This document shows, in pieces, positions 1 through 5,036 of a stretch of DNA of 5,773 nucleotides. The notes beneath the pieces are model-generated. The model worked only from the letters and a program-made list of their open reading frames with translations, was not told where the DNA came from and did not search any database. This DNA is from Treponema sp. (GTDB lineage: Bacteria > Spirochaetota > Spirochaetia > Treponematales > Breznakiellaceae), in the NCBI GenBank assembly GCA_031278755.1, contig JAITJV010000272.1:1-5773 (forward strand), in the 5' to 3' direction. Numbering within the stretch: the first letter of the stretch is position 1; every line of letters begins with the position of its first letter. The position numbers and the translations under genes were made by a program.

Positions 1-1
1 A

Positions 2-61
2 AAATGTTCGGTTTTGCTTGTTAAGGAACCGAATATCGATCAACTATATAAGCAAGCCTGA
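2..61 (+). CDS. Possible 3' end of an upstream gene (partial)
   Basis: One + frame is open from the window edge to a TGA at 59-61 and would encode 19 residues ending in DQLYKQA. The following gene starts 47 nt later, which suits a preceding gene in the same direction. Support is weak. The stretch is short, its third codon positions are less G/C-rich than in the neighbouring genes, and a second + frame is also open here. No function can be assigned. It could equally be noncoding leader sequence. Confidence 0.3.
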   Translation, partial: KCSVLLVKEPNIDQLYKQA

Positions 62-108
62 AAGTTTGAAGCACAAGCCCGGCTGGGTTTTGGCAGCAGG
101 AGAAAAAC

Positions 109-516
109 ATGAGAATAGCAGTAATCAGCGCCCCGAATGTCAGGAAGGCGCCCCCGGAATATGTCAAATCCCTTGCCAGGGGCATGGAAGCGATGGGCCA
201 CCGGGTCGACGTCGTTGACGCGTGGACCGAGGACGGTTTCCGCCTTCCCGGTTATGAGTACATAGCCGTCGCCGCCGAGTCCCTTTCCTTTTTTTCAGGT
301 AAAATTCCCGAAGTGGTTTCCAGGTTCCTCTCGGCGGGGAGCAGCCTTGGGGGCAAGAAAAGCGCCGCGTTCATAAAAAAGGGCGGACTTTTTACCGCCC
401 GCGCCCTTACCAACCTCATGCGGGCGATGGAAAAAGAAGGAATGCTGGTAAACTGGAGTGAAATTCTCCTTAATCCCGCGCACGCGGAAGCCCTTGGGAA
501 GCGTATAGGCGCGTAG
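109..516 (+). CDS. Small flavodoxin-fold-like protein, function unknown
   Basis: This encodes a 135-residue protein. The ATG is chosen because AGGAGA at 98-103 lies 5 nt upstream. The pattern suggests an alternating alpha/beta flavodoxin-like fold: strand RIAVIS (2-7), a helix (about 15-30), strand RVDVVDA (32-38), strand EYIAVAAES (50-58), a loop, then strand KSAAFIKKGG (84-93) and a final helix pair. No signal peptide or membrane segment is seen, so it should be cytoplasmic. The first loop (SAPNVRKAPP) lacks the Ser/Thr-rich phosphate-binding signature of true flavodoxins, so FMN binding is doubtful. At 135 residues it is near the short-flavodoxin length and looks complete. It lies 41 nt ahead of the J-domain gene in the same direction. 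The fold assignment is by pattern only, and it may be a treponeme-specific hypothetical protein. Confidence is high that it is coding and low for the fold. Confidence 0.8.
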   Translation: MRIAVISAPNVRKAPPEYVKSLARGMEAMGHRVDVVDAWTEDGFRLPGYEYIAVAAESLSFFSGKIPEVVSRFLSAGSSLGGKKSAAFIKKGGLFTARALTNLMRAMEKEGMLVNWSEILLNPAHAEALGKRIGA

Positions 517-536
517 CCCGGCCTCGGGGTTTTTTT
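517..536 (+). terminator. Weak intrinsic terminator-like site
   Basis: Directly after the stop codon of the first gene, CCCG (517-520) can pair with CGGG (525-528) around a GCCT loop, followed by one G and a run of seven T (530-536). The T-run is typical of an intrinsic terminator, but a four-base-pair stem is short, so termination would be partial at best. It may reduce read-through into the J-domain gene. Confidence 0.35.
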
Positions 537-557
537 GAAAAGGGCATTTGAAAAAAC

Positions 558-1352
558 ATGGAAAATTATTACAGCCTTCTCGGGCTTTCCCGCGAAGCGT
601 CTTCCGCGGAAATAAAAAAGGCTTTCCGTGAAAAGGCAAAGCAGCTTCATCCTGATATTGCGGGAAAAGCCGCGGAAGACAGAATGCGGAAGCTCCTTGC
701 CGTCTATGAGGTTTTATCCGACCGCGACCGCCGTTTTGAATACGACAGGGCCTATTTCCGCTTTGTGGAAAAGGCTGGTTTTGATTACCGGACCTGGCTT
801 TGGGAACAGGATGATCCCGAAAGCCAGGCAAAACTTGTGTTTTTTGAACTTCTTCACATGGAAGAAGAAAGGGCCCTTGAGATTTGGCGTAGAAACGGCG
901 GGCTTGATTTCGCCATGGAAAAGTACCTGGACCGGGAAGACTGGATGGACTGCGCCTATATTCTGGCCGAGGAGCTGGATCGGCGGGGCGCGGGTTACGA
1001 AGCCTTTGTTCTTTTGACCGCCGTTATCAGGGAGGAAAGACGCCTTCCCTATTTCCGTCATTTTACGGAAGATATAGAGGCCCGGCTCAAGGAACTGGTG
1101 CGGTTCCGCCTGCAGCGTCTTCTTGACGATGCGTTATGGGTGGACTGTCTTTCATCGCTTCTTGGACTTGGCTTTTCCGTACGGGACGAGGCGCGCTGGA
1201 TGCGTTCCATGGCGGAAGCCCTGCTCCGTATGGGGGACGCCGGAGCCGCGGAAGGGATCATCCGGGAGGCCCTGAAAAAGGATCCGTCCCTGCCCCGGGT
1301 CCTGCGCCTTAAAAGAAAACTGCATGTTGAAAAATCAACAACCTCGCCCTAA
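558..1352 (+). CDS. J-domain co-chaperone with helical TPR-like C-terminal region
   Basis: This is a 264-residue protein. Residues 4-65 form a classic J domain: YYSLLGL opening, helix II rich in Lys/Arg, the HPD tripeptide at 31-33 needed to stimulate DnaK ATPase, then YEVLSDRDRRFEYDR. There is no Gly/Phe linker and no CxxCxGxG zinc finger, so it is a class III (J-domain-only) protein rather than DnaJ itself. From about residue 85 the chain is almost entirely helical, with TPR-like pairs (about 130-165 and 212-255, e.g. AEALLRMGDAGAAEGIIREALKKDPS). These probably select the client or partner. No signal peptide is seen, so it is cytosolic. The start codon fits the J-domain boundary exactly, but the nearest purine tract (AAAAGGG, ending at 544) is 13 nt away, so initiation may be weak. 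The last residues and the stop codon lie inside a palindrome cluster. It is followed 45 nt later by map. Confidence 0.9.
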   Translation: MENYYSLLGLSREASSAEIKKAFREKAKQLHPDIAGKAAEDRMRKLLAVYEVLSDRDRRFEYDRAYFRFVEKAGFDYRTWLWEQDDPESQAKLVFFELLHMEEERALEIWRRNGGLDFAMEKYLDREDWMDCAYILAEELDRRGAGYEAFVLLTAVIREERRLPYFRHFTEDIEARLKELVRFRLQRLLDDALWVDCLSSLLGLGFSVRDEARWMRSMAEALLRMGDAGAAEGIIREALKKDPSLPRVLRLKRKLHVEKSTTSP

Positions 1353-1372
1353 AGGGCGGGGTATTAGACCCC
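1325..1372. repeat. Palindrome cluster at the end of the J-protein gene
   Basis: Three stem-loops are packed together. (1) TGTTGA (1325-1330) pairs with TCAACA (1335-1340) around AAAA. (2) Positions 1341-1349 pair with 1354-1362 (nine pairs, one G.T) around the tetraloop TAAA, which contains the TAA stop codon 1350-1352. (3) GGGGT (1358-1362) pairs with ACCCC (1368-1372) around ATTAG, competing with stem 2. No T-run follows, so it is not a standard terminator. It resembles the hairpins at the ends of IS200/IS605-family elements or REP-type repeats. That is inference from shape, since no transposase is nearby. Confidence 0.6.
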
Positions 1373-1388
1373 TCAGCACGAATAAAAC

Positions 1389-1392
1389 GGAG
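1389..1392 (+). promoter_or_regulatory. Ribosome-binding site that fixes the GTG start of map
   Basis: GGAG lies 5 nt before GTG 1398-1400. The nearby ATG at 1414 is out of frame with the aminopeptidase, so the GTG is the supported start. The encoded N-terminus (MIRLKNEKQIDGIR) matches the usual beginning of bacterial type I methionine aminopeptidases. Confidence 0.75.
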
Positions 1393-1397
1393 CGCGA

Positions 1398-2162
1398 GTG
1401 ATACGGCTTAAAAATGAAAAACAGATAGACGGCATAAGGACTTCCTGCAAGCTGCTTTCCGCCATGTACCGTGAACTTATTCCGCTTGTAAAACCCGGGG
1501 TGCAGACCGTTGAAATTGAAAAGTGGACCAGGGAGTGGATACGGAAAGCCGGGGGAAAGCCGGTCTTTCTGGGTTACGGCCCCAAAAGCAACCCTTTTCC
1601 CGCAAGCATCTGCATTTCGATCAACGAAGAAGTTATACACGGACTTCCTTCCAGACGGAGAATAAAGGAAGGGGACCTTGTGTCGCTTGACTGCGGTATA
1701 AACCTCGGCGGTTTTATCAGCGATCAGGCGGTGAGCCTGGAAGCGGGAAAGGTGGGAAGCGATATCCACGCGCTTAACATGACGACGCGGGAATGCCTTT
1801 ATAGGGGGATAGGGGCGGCGAAAGCGGGGGACAGGCTCCTGCAGATAAGCCGCGCGGTTGAAGGGTACGCCCGGAGCAGGGGCTACGGGGTCGTCCATCA
1901 ATTCTGCGGCCACGGGGTGGGGCTTGATCTCCATGAAGACCCGCAGATCCCCAATGTTCCCCACGGCCCCAATCCGCGCATGGCGGGGGGCTTTGTTATC
2001 GCCATCGAACCGATGATCAACATGGGGACAGGCGACGTACAGGTGCTGCCGGACGGCTGGACCGTGGTAACCGCCGACGGCCTGCCTTCGGCCCACTGGG
2101 AGCACACATTGGCGATTTGGAAGGATCATACGGAAATACTTACCGATGATCCCCTGGGATGA
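1398..2162 (+). CDS. map: Type I methionine aminopeptidase
   Basis: This cytoplasmic dinuclear metalloenzyme removes the initiator methionine from nascent proteins after deformylation. The 254 residues form a single pita-bread catalytic domain, close to the E. coli enzyme in length and motif spacing. All expected residues are visible: H81 in INEEVIHGLP (substrate contact), metal ligands D98 (SLDCG) and D109 (ISDQ), H172 (CGHGVG), H179 (LHEDPQ), E204 (IEPMIN) and E235 (HWEHT). The five metal ligands are therefore D98, D109, H172, E204 and E235. There is no N-terminal zinc-finger extension with paired cysteines, as expected for the short type Ia form. The start is GTG with a well-placed GGAG. 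It sits 45 nt after the J-domain gene and may share its transcript. The palindrome cluster just upstream could affect its expression. The next gene, htrA, appears to have its own promoter. Confidence 0.97.
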   Translation: MIRLKNEKQIDGIRTSCKLLSAMYRELIPLVKPGVQTVEIEKWTREWIRKAGGKPVFLGYGPKSNPFPASICISINEEVIHGLPSRRRIKEGDLVSLDCGINLGGFISDQAVSLEAGKVGSDIHALNMTTRECLYRGIGAAKAGDRLLQISRAVEGYARSRGYGVVHQFCGHGVGLDLHEDPQIPNVPHGPNPRMAGGFVIAIEPMINMGTGDVQVLPDGWTVVTADGLPSAHWEHTLAIWKDHTEILTDDPLG

Positions 2163-2195
2163 TGAAAAATACCCGCCGGGCGGAGTGTAACTTTT

Positions 2196-2225
2196 ATGAC
2201 AACATTTTATTTTTTATAGTATAGA
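2196..2225 (+). promoter_or_regulatory. Putative sigma-70-type promoter of htrA
   Basis: In an AT-rich pocket of an otherwise G+C-rich window, ATGACA (2196-2201, five of six matches to TTGACA) is followed after 18 nt by TATAGA (2220-2225, four of six matches to TATAAT). TATAGT (2215-2220) is a better -10 match but leaves only 13 nt of spacing. Transcription would begin near 2232, at the foot of the leader hairpin. No sigma-E-like heat/envelope-stress promoter was recognised. Confidence 0.45.
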
Positions 2226-2230
2226 TGTAA

Positions 2231-2280
2231 ACGTGCGGGGCTGTTCCGGAGCTTCAGTTTCGAAACAGGCTCCCGCATGT
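2231..2280 (+). promoter_or_regulatory. Long stem-loop in the htrA leader
   Basis: Positions 2231-2240 pair with 2271-2280 (ten pairs, two of them G.T). After a two-base bulge, CTGTT (2241-2245) pairs with AACAG (2264-2268). The apical loop is about 18 nt. The structure starts at the predicted transcription start and ends 11 nt before the Shine-Dalgarno sequence. There is no T-run, so it is not a terminator. It could stabilise the 5' end of the htrA mRNA, act as an operator palindrome, or modulate translation. Confidence 0.5.
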
Positions 2281-2302
2281 AAATTTGCAACAGGAGTGAT
2301 TT

Positions 2303-3802
2303 ATGGATATTATGAGGAAGTTATCATCAAAAAACCTTTTGGTGTTTAATCTGGTGCTGATAGGGGTTATTTTTGGTTTTTTCCTGGCTTTTCTTTCGTT
2401 TTCCTGCTCTACTCCTTCCAGGACGGCCCGCGCGCAGGAAAATCCCGTCATTATTCCCGCAAACGCCCTTGAAACGGCGGAATCGCTGCAAACGGCGTTC
2501 AGGTCGGTCGCCGACAAGGTGCTTCCTTCGGTAGTGGAACTCAAAACCGTTTCGATAAGCCGCCAGCAGGTTCCGAATTTTCCGGGCATCCCCTGGGAAT
2601 TTTTCTTCGGCCCCCGGGACGGACAGCGGCAGAGTCAGGAAAGGGAATTCAGATCCCAGGGCCTCGGTTCGGGGATCATTGTCAGGCAGGAAAAAGGCGT
2701 CTATTACGTTCTTACCAATAACCATGTGGTTGAAGGGGCCACGGAAATAATTGTGGCTACCAATGACGGCAAAGAATACCCGGCGGAACTGGTCGGCAAG
2801 GACGAAAGACGGGATCTTGCCATGGTGTCCTTCAAAACCGCCGATTTTTTCCCCCTGGCGGTGCTGGGAGATTCCGATGAAGTCCGCGTGGGGGACTGGG
2901 CCATAGCCGTGGGAAACCCCCTGGGTTTCATGTCGTCGGTAACCATGGGAATAGTAAGCGCCGTCGGCCGTACCGGAGGCCCTTCCAATAGCATCACTGA
3001 TTTTATCCAGACGGATACTTCCATCAATCAGGGGAATTCAGGCGGCGCGCTGGTGAACATACGGGGCGAAGTAATAGGGATAAATACCTGGATTGCGAGC
3101 AACAATTCAAGCGGTGGTTCCGTAGGGCTGGGCTTTGCGATCCCTGTTAATAACGCCAAGCGCACCATCAACGAATTTATCAATTCCGGGACCATCAACT
3201 ATGGCTGGCTCGGCGTATCGCTTAACGATCCTGAACGCGACGTCCTCCAGGTTCTCGGCCTTGAAGGAAAACGGGGCGCGCTGGCGACGCAGGTGTTCCT
3301 GGGATCCCCCGCGGACAAGGGCGGGATAAAGCCCGGCGATTTTATTACCCACGTGGACGGCAGGGAGGTGCGGGGCACGAACCAGCTTACCATGATGGTC
3401 GGCGATACGAAACCCGGCGAAAGGGCCGTCTTTACGGTGATCCGCGGCGGCGCTTCCATGGATATCAGCGTGCGTATAGAGGCGCGCACGGAACAGGCGG
3501 CGGCCGACAACAAAAAACTCTGGCCCGGCGCCTATGTTCTTCCGCTGACCGATGAGCTTAAAACAAGGCTTGACCTGGATCGGAACGCCAAAGGAACGCT
3601 TTTTGTAGCGCAGGTAATCGCGGGCAGCCCCGCCGATATTATCGGGCTTAAAGAAGGCGACAGGATTACCGGCGTCAACGGCGAAACCTTCAGGGATATT
3701 GCGGGCTTCTACCGGCTCCTCCGGGAAAAAACCGACAAAGAACTGTGGTTTGAATTTATACGCGGCGACAGCCCCCTTGAAACGCTGAAGTTCAAGAAGT
3801 AG
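2303..3802 (+). CDS. htrA: HtrA/Deg-family serine protease with two PDZ domains
   Basis: This envelope protease/chaperone degrades or refolds damaged exported proteins. It has 499 residues. Residues 11-33 form a hydrophobic signal or anchor segment ending at C35, the only cysteine in the protein, in LSFSC, a loose lipobox. A trypsin-like domain follows (about 60-295) with catalytic H141 (TNNHVV), D171 (RRDLA) and S246 (GNSGGA). PDZ1 spans about 298-395 and PDZ2 about 405-490, each with a GSPAD...GDxI core. Two PDZ domains place it with DegP/DegQ rather than DegS. The loop between about 86 and 118 is short, more like DegQ than DegP. AGGAG (2292-2296), 6 nt before the ATG, supports the first Met rather than M4. 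A separate promoter and a leader hairpin lie upstream, suggesting control independent of map. The gene ends in a convergent hairpin region. The family call is firm. Lipidation versus a plain membrane anchor is unresolved. Confidence 0.97.
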   Translation: MDIMRKLSSKNLLVFNLVLIGVIFGFFLAFLSFSCSTPSRTARAQENPVIIPANALETAESLQTAFRSVADKVLPSVVELKTVSISRQQVPNFPGIPWEFFFGPRDGQRQSQEREFRSQGLGSGIIVRQEKGVYYVLTNNHVVEGATEIIVATNDGKEYPAELVGKDERRDLAMVSFKTADFFPLAVLGDSDEVRVGDWAIAVGNPLGFMSSVTMGIVSAVGRTGGPSNSITDFIQTDTSINQGNSGGALVNIRGEVIGINTWIASNNSSGGSVGLGFAIPVNNAKRTINEFINSGTINYGWLGVSLNDPERDVLQVLGLEGKRGALATQVFLGSPADKGGIKPGDFITHVDGREVRGTNQLTMMVGDTKPGERAVFTVIRGGASMDISVRIEARTEQAAADNKKLWPGAYVLPLTDELKTRLDLDRNAKGTLFVAQVIAGSPADIIGLKEGDRITGVNGETFRDIAGFYRLLREKTDKELWFEFIRGDSPLETLKFKK

Positions 3803-3810
3803 CAATTTTC

Positions 3811-3838
3811 TCAGGCGGAGCCGGGGCGTTCCGCCTGA
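3811..3838. terminator. Perfect 9-bp stem-loop between convergent genes
   Basis: TCAGGCGGA (3811-3819) is the exact reverse complement of TCCGCCTGA (3830-3838), with a 10-nt loop. It begins 9 nt after the htrA stop and lies downstream of the - strand lipoprotein gene. Neither side has a clear T-run, so it may act as a transcript-end stabiliser or a factor-assisted terminator rather than a classic intrinsic one. Confidence 0.5.
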
Positions 3839-3901
3839 AGCCCGGAACCCGCCGGCACAAAGCCTGTAGTAACGGGTTTCCGGGGCTAAAGCCTTATTTT
3901 T
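3839..3901 (+). terminator. Second stem-loop plus T-rich tract, probable htrA terminator
   Basis: Arm 3839-3851 pairs with arm 3873-3887 over 13 base pairs with two single-base bulges, around a 21-nt loop. On the + strand a T-rich tract (TTATTTTT, 3894-3901) follows 6 nt later, which fits termination of htrA. On the - strand the hairpin begins within the stop codon of the lipoprotein gene, so it could also end that transcript. The two hairpins abut, giving a double barrier between convergent genes. Confidence 0.45.
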
Positions 3902-5025
3902 CGCAATACGGCCAGCATCTCGGCTCCCCTGACTTTTTCGCCGGGATAAAAATTCCGTCCGTCGGGAAGCGACATAAATTCCGCCTCCACGCATCCCAGT
4001 ATTGAATCGAAGAAAGGGGAGAGGAGGGGAAGATCGGCCACGGGGCTTTTGGAATTCGGGCGGGAAGCGTAACGGGACGAATACCGTGAAAGGAGGCCCC
4101 TGTCGGCCCGGCTTTCGGCGTAGATGTGCCAGATGTAATACGCCGCGCCGGAGCGGGTTACATCTTCTTCGGGCCGGGGCTTCCGGTCCGGCCATTCGGC
4201 CGCCGCGGCGTTCTGGGTATACGGGATGAACGACCGTTCCAGAAGGCGGTTGAAAATATCCGCCGCGGGCCAGTCCCTCCCGGCGGTAAGGAAGCGGAGA
4301 AGTTCCGTTTCGCCGCGGGTAAGTTCTATCAGGTCCGTCCAGGTAACGCCGTCCTTTTCTACAATCGCCTGCGTTTTGTTTCCTGTTCCGGCTTCGGCAT
4401 CCCGGAGTTCCCAGGCGCGGTTCCGGGCGTCCCGGTAGGTTTCCCTGTATACCGGACTTAAGCCCGCGGCAAAGGCGGCGTCGAAGGCCGCCGCCGCCTC
4501 CCGGTAGCGGCGCACTTCCATAAGGCTTCGTCCCCGTTCTATCTGAAGTTCCCCCGCCGCTTCCACGGCGAGTTCACGGTCTATCATGGCAAGCCGTTTC
4601 TGTGCGTCCTTTTCGAGCCGCACGGAAAGCACCGCCGCCTGGATGTTTCCGGGGGAAAGCGCCTGGGAATTTTTCATCTGCTTTTGGGCGTCGTTTTGTT
4701 TTCCCTCCAGAATAAAAAGACGGCCCGACAGGGCGGCAAGGAGGGCTTTGTACCCGGTATCGGGAAAGGCGTTTTTTTCAAGTTCAGTGATCCGCCTGCG
4801 GGCGTCGGAGATTCGTTCACGGGAAGAATTTATATCAAGGGAAACAACCATTTCTTCAAGTTCAACAATATCCCTGCCGGCCGATTCGCCGGGCGTCTCG
4901 ACAAGCCTGTCCTTCTGCATTGACTGACAGGAAAAAAACAGAAATAAAAACAAAAAAACAATCATACAAAAAGGCCGCCGGACAAGCCGGATGACGGCGT
5001 TTTTAATCAGCGGTTTCCCGTCCAT
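3886..5025 (-). CDS. Putative lipoprotein with TPR-like middle and SLH-like C-terminal repeats
   Basis: This is a 379-residue envelope protein of unknown function. The N-terminus is basic, followed by a Phe/Leu-rich hydrophobic stretch (about 21-32) and a spirochaete-type lipobox FFSC with C33 as the likely lipidated residue. Residues 50-210 are helical, with TPR-like pairs (e.g. LQIERGRSLMEVRRYREAAA, 160-179). The C-terminal third resembles S-layer-homology repeats. An LTRGETELL motif sits at 235-243, one unit spans about 252-302 (WPAADIFNRLLERSFIP ... DVTRSGAAYY), and a better unit spans about 328-377 (PVADLP ... LPDGRNFYPGEKVRGAEML). SLH modules usually bind cell-wall or envelope polymers, so a bridging or wall-contact role is plausible but inferred. 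AGGAG (minus strand, 5032-5036) lies 6 nt before the ATG and fixes the start. It follows the beta-propeller gene by 11 nt and is convergent with htrA. Coding status is firm, the lipoprotein call is likely, and the SLH call is moderate. Confidence 0.88.
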   Translation of the reverse strand: MDGKPLIKNAVIRLVRRPFCMIVFLFLFLFFSCQSMQKDRLVETPGESAGRDIVELEEMVVSLDINSSRERISDARRRITELEKNAFPDTGYKALLAALSGRLFILEGKQNDAQKQMKNSQALSPGNIQAAVLSVRLEKDAQKRLAMIDRELAVEAAGELQIERGRSLMEVRRYREAAAAFDAAFAAGLSPVYRETYRDARNRAWELRDAEAGTGNKTQAIVEKDGVTWTDLIELTRGETELLRFLTAGRDWPAADIFNRLLERSFIPYTQNAAAAEWPDRKPRPEEDVTRSGAAYYIWHIYAESRADRGLLSRYSSRYASRPNSKSPVADLPLLSPFFDSILGCVEAEFMSLPDGRNFYPGEKVRGAEMLAVLRKIRL

Positions 5026-5036
5026 GTTTTACTCCT

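Noticed and set aside
44..52. TATATA/TATAAG as a -10 box for the first gene
   Set aside because: No -35 element is found at acceptable spacing (TTGTTA at 18-23 is 21-23 nt away), so a promoter is not supported.
75..91. Possible terminator: AAGCCC pairing with GGGTTT around GGCT
   Set aside because: The stem is only six pairs with one G.T, and the T residues are part of the stem rather than a following tract. It is too weak to call.
18..218. + strand open frame of 66 codons overlapping the first gene
   Set aside because: It overlaps the well-supported gene at 109 in another frame, uses a TTG start without a ribosome-binding site, and its sequence after 109 looks like a frame shadow.
295..831. 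178-codon - strand open frame
   Set aside because: It is antisense to both the flavodoxin-like gene and the J domain, whose signatures are clear on the + strand.
1335..2129. 264-codon open frame antisense to map
   Set aside because: It lies entirely opposite a conserved enzyme with intact motifs, and has no recognisable domain. It is explained by G+C-biased codon shadowing.
2162..2224. 20-codon + strand mini-frame overlapping the map stop (ATGA)
   Set aside because: It has no adequate ribosome-binding site of its own, is AT-rich, and runs through the predicted htrA promoter. It is more likely noncoding.
3107..4195. 362-codon - strand open frame across the convergent region
   Set aside because: It runs antisense to the HtrA PDZ domains and then in another frame of the lipoprotein gene. 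The low-complexity Arg/Gly/Ala-rich product has no domain.
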